A DNA stretch of 31,583 nt, taken from the NCBI GenBank assembly GCA_033557675.1, contig JAWQRM010000084.1, positions 1-31,583 on the forward strand. Reading direction: 5' to 3'. This document shows, piece by piece, positions 10,713-20,135 of this stretch. Every line of letters starts with the position of its first letter. Position 1 is the stretch's first letter. The notes beneath the pieces were generated by a model. That model did no database searches. It was not told where the DNA came from and worked only from the letters and a program-made list of their open reading frames with translations. The position numbers and the translations under genes were made by a program. Source of the DNA: Coptodactyla brooksi. Lineage: Eukaryota > Arthropoda > Insecta > Coleoptera > Scarabaeidae.

Positions 10713-11625
10713 TTACAATAAATTTTCAAAATGTGCGCCGTTCGCTTCAATACATTTTAAAACTCTTCTATTTAAATTTTGCCCAACACTAAATAAATCT
10801 TGCTGGTCTTTAATCACATTTGCACAGTTCTGAATTCGCATCCATAGTATTTCCCTGGTATTAGTAATTTCTTCATACACCAAAGATTTGAGGTGACCCC
10901 AGAAATAAAAATCCAACGGATTTAAGTCGGAGCTCCCTGCGGGCCAGGCGAACTCACTACCACGACCAATCCAGCGGTGTGAATAAATTTGCTTTAAATG
11001 TTCCCTGATCCTCATCGGATAATGTGCTGGAGCACCATCATGCATACACCAATGATCTAGACGCAAACGCAAGGAGACGTCTTCAAGAAGAATTGGTAAG
11101 TCATTGAACACAAATGCCAAGTAATTTTCTCCAGTAAGTGGACGGGGTAGTTCGTAGGGGCCCAAGATGTGATTTCCAAGGATCCCACACCACACATTAA
11201 TTGAAAATTCGTGTTGAAAATGTCGATCTCCAAACAAATGTGGATTTTCTGTTCCCCATGAATGGCTGTTCTTCCAATTAAATGTGCCGCTACGGGTAAA
11301 TGTAGCTTCGTCGGTAAACAGAATTTTGTTGTAAAATAAGGGGTCATAGTTTTGTTGTTGCTGAAAAAACTGCACAAAATGCAACCTTTGTTGCTGATAT
11401 TGTGGCATTAAATGCTGAACTGGACAAAAATGGTAAGGATGCATTTTTCTTTCTTGAGAATCCTACTTACAGATCTTTGACTAATCCCATTAAAATTTCA
11501 TCTTCTTGGTCAACTGTTAAAACGTTAGGTCTTCCAATATCTCGTTTTGAACGGAGTAAACCAGTCTCACCAAATCGATCAAATAACCTTCCAAATATTT
11601 TGGAAGGTAAGATATAATTCCATAT
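10713..11625 (-). pseudogene. DD41D-type transposase, catalytic domain nearly intact, N terminus broken
   Basis: A 243-codon frame (11444 down to 10713) starts HPYHFCPVQHL, the second-HTH/linker of the family, and holds the whole RNase-H-like catalytic domain. Motifs: FTDEATF (Asp45), MHDGAPAH (Asp136) and DLNPLDFYFWGHLKSLVY (Asp178). There are 41 residues between Asp136 and Asp178, that is DD41D. It ends CIEANGAHFENLL, the usual closing block. Upstream, in another frame, 11467-11625 reads PSKIFGRLFDRFGETGLL and GRPNVLTVDQEDEIL and stops at TAA (11467-11469); further up, IGKCE (about 11690) recalls the opening YGECR motif. The ATG at 11444 is therefore probably not the original start. A deletion/frameshift near 11445-11466 removed part of the DNA-binding domain. 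Expected full length is about 330-350 residues. Confidence 0.85.
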
Positions 11626-11820
11626 ATCTTACGGCTGCTCAGCGGCCACAATAATTTTCTTGTGCATAAACACAAACCAGACCTCGCATTTCCCTATTAC
11701 TAAAATTATAATGTCGCGGCATTTTAGTATACTAGAGAAAGAAGTAATGCTTACGACAAATAACAACAATAGGATCAAACATGAGAGTACTATGTTTAAT
11801 CTCATTTTTGCATTCCTTGA

Positions 11821-11914
11821 GGCAATATGCACCAATTCCCTAAATGCGATTTATTTCGGAAACGGTTCATTTTAGCAACATTTGACAGGTATACCTTTTT
11901 CATTTGGAAATGAT
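11821..11914. repeat. Right 94-bp terminal inverted repeat
   Basis: Partner of 10557-10650. Outer flank GGTGG does not show the TA expected of a perfect target duplication. Confidence 0.85.
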
Positions 11915-12288
11915 GGTGGTTTATTAATGTATCCATTAAAATGACATATCTCTCAGGGCGAAAAAGTTTATGTTATTGTAAGTGCACATAAAAGGTGCAG
12001 CAGACACCTTTACATTTTAGCATAAAATAAGTCTGAAATTCTTAATTCTTAATTCTCTAACAGAAAACCATAACTGTACCAATTTCTAACAAAATTCAAC
12101 GAGCGGTTTTTAAAATATGGTTGAAAATAGAAAATATTTTTTCAGTTTTAACGCCCTGTAGATTGAAAAGGAATAACTTTCGTAGGAGGCACGTTTGGCT
12201 CAATCGCTCTATTGACCCCAATTATCCGCCACTGTAACATGGCCCATTATTAACGACTCACACTGTATATTATGTATTGTATATAAAT
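11915..12288. other. Unclassified sequence, possible repeat end
   Basis: No frame. 12215-12275 (GACCCCAATTATCCGCCACT, then ACTCACACTGTATA) has the look of the terminus of a dispersed insect repeat, ending in a CACTGTATA motif, but no partner end was found. Confidence 0.3.
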
Positions 12289-12382
12289 ATAATGCATATA
12301 CGGTTTAGAAGAAGTTGGCTGGTTAAAATACAACTAACGCCTCTGCAGCGAGAAAAACGAAATTACTTTCTGAACAACCCAA
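12289..12382 (-). mobile_element. Solo 5' end of the deleted mariner family
   Basis: The minus strand begins TTGGGTTGTTCAGAAAGTAA at 12382 and continues through leader sequence (CAGAGGCGTTAGTTG, then TTTTAACCAGCCAACTTC) that matches the left end of the mariner at 28974-29050. A TA follows the tip (12383-12384). Everything inward of about 12289 is missing, so this is an end fragment. Confidence 0.75.
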
Positions 12383-12399
12383 TAGAAAATATATAAGTC

Positions 12400-12480
12400 A
12401 AAACAAGCTTCAAAGAGCACATGGCTCACCTAAAGTATGGTCGCATCGAAAAATTTAGCATAGCCGAGAACATGCTCTCA
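12400..12480 (+). pseudogene. PLE GIY-YIG endonuclease scrap
   Basis: Frame at 12409 reads FKEHMAHLKYGRIEKFSIAE then NMLS. It aligns almost residue for residue with FKEHMAHLRYGRTEKSSVAE of the endonuclease at 27229-27290. Only about 25 codons survive, beginning 16 bp past the mariner end. It belongs to the same PLE family as the ribozyme-bearing PLTRs. Confidence 0.7.
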
Positions 12481-13717
12481 ACTGTTACGGGGTTTGTTAC
12501 AAAACCCACAACTTTATTAAATCGTTGATTGCTTTGTCACCCGACGCATTATTTCTGTCAACAATCGCACAAAGTTTGTGGAGAATTTCCGAGAAACTTT
12601 CTCCACTTTGGTAATGTGTTTTCACCATAACTAATAAAGGGAGCATTGCGAACGTTGCATGTCACCACAAGAGCATGTAGAATGTTAAAGTTAACTTTGG
12701 GTGAGCAGGAGTTATCCATAATAATCCCTCCATTTCCATGTACGTAATTCGTATTGTGTTCACTCCAAAACTGGTAAATGTACATCGAACGAAATATGCG
12801 GACATTAGAAACAGCTGTTCCTCCGCATCGCGAAGGTTGTTCGATAACGGTCAAAATCCGTGCGCTTCGAAAGTTGCAATAAAGCGAGAACATCGTTACC
12901 GTTTCCTGTAGAAAATCGCTGCCGTGCCAACCGTACGTGGGGTGAAAACGGATGATATGCGCTTTTCACGCGAGGAAATCGACCAATCGTCACGTCTTGT
13001 TGTCTGTGATGACGCCACCCGGCCCCCATCCATCTCTGTGTCACGCACAGCGCTATAATTGAATTCTCTTTCGGAGGACAATCATTGTAATATGTTTGGG
13101 CAGCACTCGAAAAGGCGCTTTAATAAGGGCTGGCCATTTGTCGTAGCGGTAGCGCGACCGCAAGCAAACCGAGATAATGAAAAGCTCACAGCGATAACGC
13201 TCCAGCGGAAAGCAGAAAGCAAACAAGCATACGAAGTGGATAACGATACCACTTCATGCCCGCAGCTGTGTGGTTTTACTAAAAACCTCTTGTTATTCTA
13301 TTTATCAAACGATAACTTTCATTTGAATGAATTACTATTCGAAATTATTATTTTTATTAAACAGTAAGAGAGAGTAGTATTGCAGTTTATTATTAAGGGT
13401 GCAGTCTCACAGTTACCTGGTTTATAAGGAATCAATTTACCTTGTAAACGAGCTCGTAATCTTTCGACATGTAGCTTCCTCTCCTAAATCGCTCTTTTCT
13501 CAATCAATCAATAGCAATTATTTTTCCTAGTCCAGGAAACAAGATAATTACACCAATGCCGGTTATGTCCACAACAGAGTTCTTTGCAAGACCACTTAGA
13601 ACTTTCCATCCGCTTTTTGGCCATTTTCCTTATTAGTTCTCAGTAAGAGAAACTTTAAAAAATAAGGGGTGTAATTTTCTATAATGCTTATAATTTGCTT
13701 TTTCATATACACTATGA
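12481..13717. other. Unclassified, partly GC-richer sequence
   Basis: About 12780-13260 is GC-richer than average and not repeated elsewhere in the window. Several short frames overlap on both strands here (for example 12558-12893 minus and 13059-13367 plus), but none has a domain or splice context I recognise, and overlapping frames are expected in GC-richer DNA. Confidence 0.4.
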
Positions 13718-14176
13718 GGATAAAATCTCGTACCATAGGACTTTTAAGCCGCGCCCCCGCAATCTGTGCTAAAGTGACGTGACGACGACATTACGAAAAT
13801 TACGGGTATTATTCAGTTGTTTAGCACATAGAGCACATCTATTCCTAGTGAACATAGTTAAAAAAGAAAGAAAAAAAATTACAACTTATCAAGTGGTATT
13901 ACGGTGGCAGGTCTGCAAGCGATTGCCACGATTCGTTCGTACAAATTTTGCAGAAAGGCCCGTTCCCGCTAGAAAAACTATTATCAGACTCAGAGTGTAC
14001 CAAGTGCCACTTAAGAGATCGCTCACTTGGAAAAGTCGAAAAGAAAATGAGAAGGGACGAAATGATTTGTGCTGCTGTGGAAGCAGACTGAACGTTTGGA
14101 CTGGCATTATTGGTGACCATTTAATAGACCTTTTTTTATTGAAGGGATCTTATATAATCTTTTATGTTCAAATGGA

Positions 14177-14260
14177 ATTTTAAGAATTTATTTTATTTTG
14201 GAATATTTTTTTATTTTCCTTTTATAAGAATGATTTATGTTCCTTTTGCGCAATCAACAT
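14177..14260. repeat. 84-bp direct repeat, left copy
   Basis: Matches 15305-15388 in the same orientation (shared core TTATTTTCCTTTTATAAGAA and a closing CAATCAACA). Together the copies bracket the foldback. Confidence 0.75.
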
Positions 14261-14276
14261 TTAACTGACAAGGAGG

Positions 14277-14578
14277 TATCGCCAACTGCGAAATACAAAT
14301 TTGAATGAGCTATAGATCATTCTGTAGAGGTACAAAAAGTGTAAAAGGGTTCGGGTGAATGAGATTTCGTTTCTAAGAAATTTGCGTGTAAAGTTGAGCA
14401 TTCAACCAGCTCTCTGATAAGTATCTTTGATAGCATTCACTAAACATGAATCACCGTGACCGAGTAGCTTAAGGCGCGCGCTCTACGTTTTGTCGCCTGG
14501 CACGAGTCAGGTCGAGACCACGTACGGCGTCAAATTTTTTTTATTTTTTTAGAACTGCATTTATTAATTTCATTAATT
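14277..14578 (+). repeat. Foldback left arm
   Basis: Imperfect reverse complement of 14615-14923. Shared blocks include CGCCAACTGCGAAATACAAA at the outer end, AAAGTTGAGCATTC, AAGTATCTTTGATAGC, and GCATTTATTAATT at the inner end. The two arms are separated by a 36-nt loop (14579-14614). Confidence 0.8.
14452..14532 (+). repeat. tRNA-like (SINE-type) promoter region in the left arm
   Basis: GACCGAGTAGCTTAAGGCGC resembles the tRNA D-arm/A box of Leu/Ser-type tRNAs (TGGCCGAGTGG..TAAGGCG). GGTCGAGACC at 14510-14519 resembles a B box with one T missing. Spacing between the boxes (about 35-45 nt) fits a tRNA-derived Pol III promoter. It is followed by a T/A-rich tract. It does not fold into a full tRNA in my reading, so a tRNA-derived SINE head is more likely than a tRNA gene. 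Confidence 0.5.
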
Positions 14579-14614
14579 TTATTTTCACCAATTTTCTTTT
14601 ACTATGTATTGAGG

Positions 14615-14923
14615 AAATTAATGAATTAATAAATGCGGTTCTAAAAAATAAAAAAAAATTGTCGCCGGTATGTGGTCTCGAGCCGACTCGCGCCAGGCGA
14701 CAAAATATAGACAGCGCGTCTTAAGCTACTTTCCCGCAGCGCTTCACGATTGGTGAGAGCTATCAAAGATACTTACAGAGAGCTGGTCGAATGCTCAACT
14801 TTACATGCAATTTCTCAAAAGCCAAGGTCCATTCACCCAAACCCTTTCACATTTTTTGCGCCTTCGACCTCCCCTATCGAATGAACTATAGCTCATTCGA
14901 ATTTGTATTTCGCAGTTGGCGGC
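14615..14923 (-). repeat. Foldback right arm
   Basis: Partner of 14277-14578, with several percent divergence and small indels, which argues for some age since the arms were identical. Confidence 0.8.
14660..14750 (-). repeat. tRNA-like (SINE-type) promoter region in the right arm
   Basis: On the minus strand it reads AGTAGCTTAAGACGCG and, at 14684-14674, GGCTCGAGACC, an 11-mer B box with a single departure from GGTTCGANNCC. It is the inverted counterpart of 14452-14532 and keeps the better B box. Confidence 0.5.
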
Positions 14924-15304
14924 ATCTTCTTGTGAGATGTCTTATGGTACGAGATCCATCAGTTACAGGAGTTAGGACAGTGTTTATCCTCCATCTTTAT
15001 TCTGTACCATCATCCTGTAGTTGTGTTTTTTCTTGATACACTCGTTGGTCTTTTGATTTTTCAGATATTCTCAATCTTACTTCAGTGGCTCTTTGATACA
15101 TCCTTAATTTGTTTATGGTTCTTTTATTTAAAACTCACCTCAGATCCATATGTAACAGTGGTAAGTATGCAATAAATTTAGTTTTTTAATTTCCTTGTTA
15201 TACCTGACATGCTTTCTAACGTTAGAAGGCATTTCTGTGAGAGATTCAGCACCTCAGGGCGGCCTATTTGAGCCGCTATTGTATTTTTTTTAATTTAGTA
15301 AGGG

Positions 15305-15388
15305 GTTTTAACAATTTATTCTATTTTAGAATGTTTTTTTATTTTCCTTTTATAAGAATAAATTTATATTCCTTTTGTGCAATCAACA
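15305..15388. repeat. 84-bp direct repeat, right copy
   Basis: See 14177-14260. Equal length, same orientation. Confidence 0.75.
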
Positions 15389-15545
15389 AAGAAGATATTT
15401 CTAAGATCTTCATTTTACGTAAGTAAAATAGCTTTAGCTGGTACGATACCCCCCACACTACGTATTGCGGGCGCGGCTTAAAAGTCCTATGATACGAAAT
15501 TTTATCCTTATACTGTATGATCGATTGCTGTTTTACTGGAGGAGT

Positions 15546-16124
15546 TTAATTGGCTGGAATATAGGATAGGAACTGGTATATTTCTCTGAATATTTTGAGA
15601 TTTTCCAAATATTTGAGTTTTGTGATTTTACCTAGAATTATTGTTTTGAATGTGCTGCCCTCTATTTCCCCGTATGTGAGAATTTTGAATCACGCTTGCT
15701 TTTTATATATGATGTTATGTGTTCTTTGAATCTATCGCTGAACTTTCTTCTTGTTGGTTCTACGTACTTATATTTCATTTCACACGTCTCATTTGCTTTT
15801 CAAGAATATTGTTCTATTTTGCTGTTTCTTTTCTATTCTTGGCTGTCTTGGCGTGCATAAAACAAAGTTTTATAAAGCGTGTGTTGTGTTTCTTTTTGTG
15901 CAGTTAATGTTGTGCATTAATTTTTTTGGGTATCAATTTTTATTAGCAGCCCCTTCTTTCTACATTGGAATTGTTTCCAAGCCTGTAGAGTAGGCTTCGA
16001 AATGTTGCTTCCTTCTATTCCTGGGAGTGCGCTGACGTATAACGTAAATCGTGTATTTTAATTTGTTTTCTTTCTTGGTGATTGTATTATCCAAATAGTT
16101 TATGATGTTTTTCCCTTTCTCACA
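15546..16124 (-). pseudogene. Penelope-like element relic: RT tail to GIY-YIG endonuclease
   Basis: Minus strand from 16124 reads CEKGKNIINYLDNTITKKEN then KLKYTIY, the block before the YRKP motif in PLE RTs. A frameshift and small deletion follow, then TSAHSQE-stop-KEATFRSLLYRLG, closely parallel to TSAHPKQQKEATFSNLLHRLG of the 5161-5497 relic. Further on (15772-15671), TCEMKYKYVEPTRRKF and SDRFKEHITSYIKSKRDSKF match the GIY-YIG endonuclease block YVGQTGR.F..RF.EH. The likely old C terminus is the TAA at 15546-15548. At least three frame breaks exist. Its right flank is unknown; on the left it stops about 40 bp from the composite foldback element. Confidence 0.75.
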
Positions 16125-17241
16125 TATGAATTTTATTATGAAATCTTATAAATCAAAATAGTATTAGTAATTCCGGTGTTTCTGGTTGGCTTCTCAGAAA
16201 AGATAACAATTATGTAATAAGGGAAAAGTGTCGCTAGGAATAATTACTGCTGGGAAATGTAAAAGGTTAACGAGAAATACCAGACAGTTTTACATAAAGC
16301 AGTCATCAAAGCACTTTATTCTTAGTTTGTACCTTAGGTGAAAATACATTTGTTGTTGAAAACACGCATTTATAAGGCGGGAAAAATACCGATAAAAGCC
16401 CGGCCATAAAAATATATCGGTTCTGCGTATGAGATTATTCGCTCATGTCTTGTTTATTTATTAAGGTATTTTAAAATCGCTTGCATCATTGAAAAATAAC
16501 CTAAATTGTTCCTAATTTAGGAAAAATAGTCGTCATATATTCCTAATAAATGTACATAAAGATAAATTGAGCTTTTATTGATGTATGAAAACTCTTATCG
16601 TTCTAAAAAAACAAAGAACTGTGTGTCGACTTTCGCTATATACAGGAAGCACTGCCGCAATGAATCATATTTTTTCCTGAAATTGTTGTCCTAAACGTAT
16701 TATTACTTCCTTTTTACAAATTAAATTAAAAAAAACTTTCATATGATCTTAAACAATTAGAGTTATGCAGTTTCAAATTTTCTATTTGATACTATGGTGT
16801 TAGTGAACCCCATAAAAATAGATTTGAGATAGTAGTAAATCTTAGAGAGAAATGGTGGTTATCTAATACATTTATCTCTTCGACGTATACCTTTGGAGAT
16901 ATTGAAGGTATCGTTTCGATCCAGTGGCAGTGTCACCTTGAATGAATGTATAAAGGATCATGCCGACGTCGCCTTTTTGCTGTGAAGATTTTGTTACACT
17001 TCGTTTCCATACAAGAAAGGATTAAGTTTCCTATATGGGAGTCTTGTGATCGGATAAAAGATTTATTTAACGATACGTTCCGAAATTGTATAAATCAAAT
17101 ATCCCAGAAGGGTGTCGCTTTAAAATACATTTAGTGCCGGAATTATCAAAACATGATTATAAATAATTCTAAATATTGTTTCTATCCTGACAACTATGGT
17201 TGGCAATAAATTTAAGACACACCTGGTTTAAATAGAATGAT
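16125..17241. other. Unclassified AT-rich sequence
   Basis: A 62-codon frame at 16946-17134 (+) shows no motif I can name. No repeats shared with the rest of the window were noticed. Confidence 0.4.
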
Positions 17242-17439
17242 GCATCGCCTCAATTTGGTTGGAGAGTCCGTCAATATTTAAACAAGACATTTTATGAAAG
17301 ATTTATAAGGAAGGGGAATATAACGGCCAACAAGATATGATATAAGGCATCCCTTTTGATTATTTTATGGGGGTACTTGCAAAGAAAGATTTACACCACG
17401 AAAATTAATAATTTGATGGTACTACAATTAATTCTCAAG
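17242..17439 (+). pseudogene. DD41D-like transposase catalytic-domain fragment
   Basis: Reads ASPQFGWRVRQYLNKTFYER, FIRKGNITANKI-stop, then ASLLIILWGYLQRKIYTTKI and NNLMVLQLIL. It follows the family order: HDGAP.HF..VR.YLN..F..RWIGRGG, then SPDL.PLDFFLWGYLK..VY. The second Asp lies just before the fragment, and the D..P.D block has decayed to SLLIILW, so neither catalytic residue remains here. One in-frame TGA. Plus strand, independent of the 10557-11914 element. Confidence 0.6.
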
Positions 17440-17471
17440 AAACATTTAGGAGCGATTGCTCCTAAATGTTT
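17440..17471. repeat. 14-bp perfect palindrome with 4-nt loop
   Basis: AAACATTTAGGAGC (17440-17453), loop GATT, then the exact complement (17458-17471). It abuts the transposase fragment. The centre AGGAGCGATTGCTCCT equals the junction that would form if two hammerhead 5' ends (ATCGCTCCT) met head to head, as at 21980-22014; that link is speculative. Confidence 0.75.
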
Positions 17472-18728
17472 TAGAAGTTCTAGAAGTGGCACCTTCTTTG
17501 CACAGTGTTTTGCAGTTCTTTGCAACATCTTTTTATTGATTTTGCCAGATAAAAGTAATAGCGTTTTACAGTCTAAAATAATCACTATTAATATATAAAA
17601 CGTAACTGCCATTCCGAAATGCAGCCAAACTGAGCCACGCCTCTCGTAGGAGGGGTGAAAAGCTAGCCATACAATTTTGTACGTAAAATAAATAATTTCG
17701 TTTAAGTTTATCATTTAAAGTATCAAAATTATGTAGGGGAATGTTTTACTTACTTTTCGCAATACAGCGCCGGAGATTTTTTTTTTCAGAACCCATTCAA
17801 CCGTTTTTTTCTATATATTTACAAGCATACGGTCGTTTTTTCAAAAATAATTATGTTCCCTTAAACATTTGTAAAATATTCAACGTAACATTTAATTCTT
17901 ATTTCCAAAAAGATTGATTAGAACTTATAATTTATGCTTTATTGCGATTGTGTGATTGTAATTACCTACCAATGGACATATATACCATAAATGGTCATAG
18001 AAAAGTGTTGCTCAGAACAATCTTTCTCTAAATTTAACAATTTTAGCTCCAAACGACATTATTTGTGATCTTCGGATAATATGGCGAATTTAGCATACAG
18101 ATCAATCTTTGTCGGCAAATCGGGATCAGATTAAAATGATTTACGTTTTTATAACTAGCCAAATGTGTTGTAACAATTTATAGACTTACGGATATATCGC
18201 CCGATATCAAAAAAATGTTAGAAAAACGCCAACAAGCAAATTTTGCGATAAATTGTAAAACCGTACTGAAAAATATTTCTAATATACATATATACACTTA
18301 ATGTTGATCAGCGTAATGAGATTTCACATGTTCCTTGTTTAGATACTGCTAGATCCTTACCATTAGGAGTATACCAGTTCATCTATTCCACAATTTCGTA
18401 TAAAAATAAGACTAACAAAAGACTATTTAAGAAACAATGAGCAATAACTAAGAGTTGTAAATATAATCATAACATTTTACTATAAACTCTGAATGTTTTA
18501 ATTGTAAACATAACGGAAACATGCTTATGTTCAATTAAAAAGAAACATCTTAATGCGTCGGAAGATCATAACCAACTTTACTATAAAATACGCGAGTATC
18601 AGATTGTGCAATCGATAAATGTTCAGCAAATTTGAAACGAACATACTTTAAACGGTATTTCGAAGACAACATTACTTTTGTATGATGCGAATGATGTGTC
18701 TGAGAGCTGATAAGAGCTAAGAGCTATA
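17472..18728. other. Unclassified AT-rich sequence
   Basis: No coding or repeat structure recognised; only short frames that overlap one another on both strands. Confidence 0.45.
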
Positions 18729-19149
18729 AAACAGCATTTTCTTTGCTTTTTTATTACAAAAAAGGTAAAAATGCTGTTCAAGCGAGAAAAGAATTAGTCG
18801 ATGTGTATGGCAAAGATGTATTGACAGAATGCCAGTGTTAAAATTGGTTTCCAAAAATTTTGCAAAATTTTCTGCAAGTTTGCAAAAATTTTGGGAGAAT
18901 ACCATGATTAATTCTAAAATGTACTACATCAACTGGACAAACTGCATGATTCCTTTGAAAACTGGTTTGCAAAATTTTTTGCAAGTTTGCAAAATTTTTG
19001 GGAGCTCTTTTCAAACATTTTGGGATAATACCACGATCAAGTCTAAAGTGTCATGTCATGAACTTGAATTGCATGGTTTACTCAAGCAGAAAAGGCCAGA
19101 ATTGATCAATAGAAAAGGTACAGTGTTCCATCAAGATAATACGAGAGCC
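18729..19149 (+). pseudogene. Deleted mariner family, copy A (no left end; fused to copy B)
   Basis: Reads FYYKKGKNAVQARKELVDVY then GKDVLTECQC-stop-NWFPKILQ, the N-terminal HTH region of a mariner transposase (..VYGED.LT..QCQNWF.KF). It then passes into TTTGCAAAATTTT-type repeat sequence and resumes at NTMINSKMYY and LLKQKRPELINRKGTVFHQD, the block carrying the second catalytic Asp. The segment with the first catalytic Asp is gone. The left terminal repeat is absent. At 19150 it jumps directly into the leader of copy B. Confidence 0.75.
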
Positions 19150-20133
19150 GTTAGTTGTATTTTAACCAGCCAACTTCATTCTAAACCGTATATGCTTTAT
19201 ATATTTTGACAGCTGACATTACAAAGTTTATGTGTGAAAATATTTTGTTCGGTTCTATGCAATTGTTTTCTTTTTGTGACATGAAGAATAAAAACAGCAT
19301 TTTCATTGCTTTTTTGTTACAAAAATATATGTGATGTATATGGAGAAGATGTATTGGCAGTATGCCAGTTGTCATCAACTGGACAAATTGCATGATTTTT
19401 TGCAAACTGGTTTGTAAAATTTTTGCAAAATTTTGCAAAATTTTTTGCAAGCTTGCAGAGTTTTTGGGAGCTCTTTCCAAAATTTTTGGGAAAATATCAT
19501 GATCAATTCTAAAGTGCACTATTAACTAGACAAATAAATTGCATGATTTTTTGCAAACTGGTTTGTAATCTTTTTTGCAAAATTTTTTGCAAGCTTGCAG
19601 AGTTTTTGGGAGCTCTTTCCACAATTTTTGGGAAAATATCATGATCAATTCTAAAGTGCACTATTAACTAGACAAATAAATTGCATGATTTTTTGCAAAC
19701 TGGTTTGCAAAATTTTTCGCAACTTTGCGAAATTTTTGGGAGCTCTTTCCAAAATTTTTGGGAGAAAACCATGATCGATTCTAAAATGTACTGTAATGAG
19801 CTGGACAAATTGCACGATTCACTCAAACCAAAAAGACCAGAATTGATCAATAAAAAGGATATAGTGTCCAGCCAAGATAATGCGAGACCCCTTTGGTAAT
19901 AATGACCAGTTTGGTAATTCGCCAAAAGTTTTTACAGGTAGGATGGGATGCACCGCCATACCTATCATATTCTCCAGATCTGGCACCTTCCGATTATTAC
20001 TTGTTTCGGTCTCTGCAAATTTTTTTGGACGGCAAAAGGTGAATGTGCAATTACATAAAATATTCATACTCTCTAAGAAAGGTGCCTTTCATTTTCACAA
20101 AAAAAAAACGAAATTACTTTCCAAACAACCTAA
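19150..20133 (+). pseudogene. Deleted mariner family, copy B, with right terminal repeat
   Basis: Leader GTTAGTTGTATTTTAACCAG matches the mariner at 28974. An N-terminal remnant (VYGEDVLAVCQL frame) leads into tandem repeats (19382-19803). Then come SKMYCNELDKLHDSLKPKRP and SSQDNARP, and after several stops YSPDLAPSDYYLFRSLQIFL, the block with the third catalytic Asp of DD34D mariners. The right end GAAATTACTTTCCAAACAAC and CTAA stops at 20133, followed by TA. The left tip is replaced by copy A. Multiple stops and the missing middle make it non-coding. Confidence 0.8.
19382..19803. repeat. Three tandem units of about 140 bp inside copy B
   Basis: Units start GACAAATxxATTGCATGATT at about 19382, 19529, 19671 and, as a partial, 19804, giving lengths of 147, 142 and 133 bp. 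Each unit contains runs of GCAAAATTTTTTGCAAG, GGGAGCTCTTTCC, AAATTTTTGGG, and a short piece of transposase coding sequence (ATCAATTCTAAAGTGCACTA). Part of the gene itself is therefore amplified within the repeat. Confidence 0.8.
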
Positions 20134-20135
20134 TA

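Larger units (their letters stand above)
10557..11914 (-). mobile_element. DD41D-type Tc1/mariner-superfamily element with 94-bp inverted repeats
   Basis: Terminal inverted repeats at 10557-10650 and 11821-11914 are each 94 bp, start ATTTCC-like (TCATTTCCAAAT) and are clearly similar along their whole length (shared blocks ACCTGTCAAATGTTGCTAAA and ATGAACCGTTT). They enclose one minus-strand transposase relic (10713-11625). A TA dinucleotide precedes the left end (10555-10556); the right flank reads GG, so an intact TA target duplication is not seen. Total length 1358 bp, close to full size for the group, but the coding region is damaged. Confidence 0.8.
13718..15507. mobile_element. Composite inverted-repeat element enclosing a foldback
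   Basis: Outer inverted repeats: 13718-13763 and 15464-15507 share ATAGGACTTTTAAGCCGCGC and flanking blocks in opposite orientation. Inside are two 84-bp direct repeats (14177-14260, 15305-15388), and between them a foldback with 300-bp arms (14277-14578, 14615-14923). No transposase frame is recognised inside. The simplest reading is a foldback/MITE inserted into an older inverted-repeat element, but a single complex element is possible. Confidence 0.6.

Noticed and set aside
12558..13081. Three overlapping minus-strand frames
   Set aside because: They occupy different frames of the same GC-richer stretch and none carries a domain; likely chance openness.
13779..14183. 134-codon plus-strand frame in the composite element
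   Set aside because: No recognisable motif, overlapping minus-strand frames of similar size, and a position inside a non-coding repeat structure.
14452..14532. A genuine nuclear tRNA gene
   Set aside because: The B box lacks one T and I cannot fold acceptor, anticodon and T arms together. The copy in the inverted arm shows it is part of a repeat.
15719..15993. Two hydrophobic plus-strand frames
   Set aside because: They are the complement of the PLE endonuclease/RT relic on the minus strand; hydrophobic residues come from antisense of lysine-rich codons.
17391..17714. 107-codon minus-strand frame across the palindrome
   Set aside because: It is antisense to the DD41D-like fragment and reads through the palindrome; a shadow frame.
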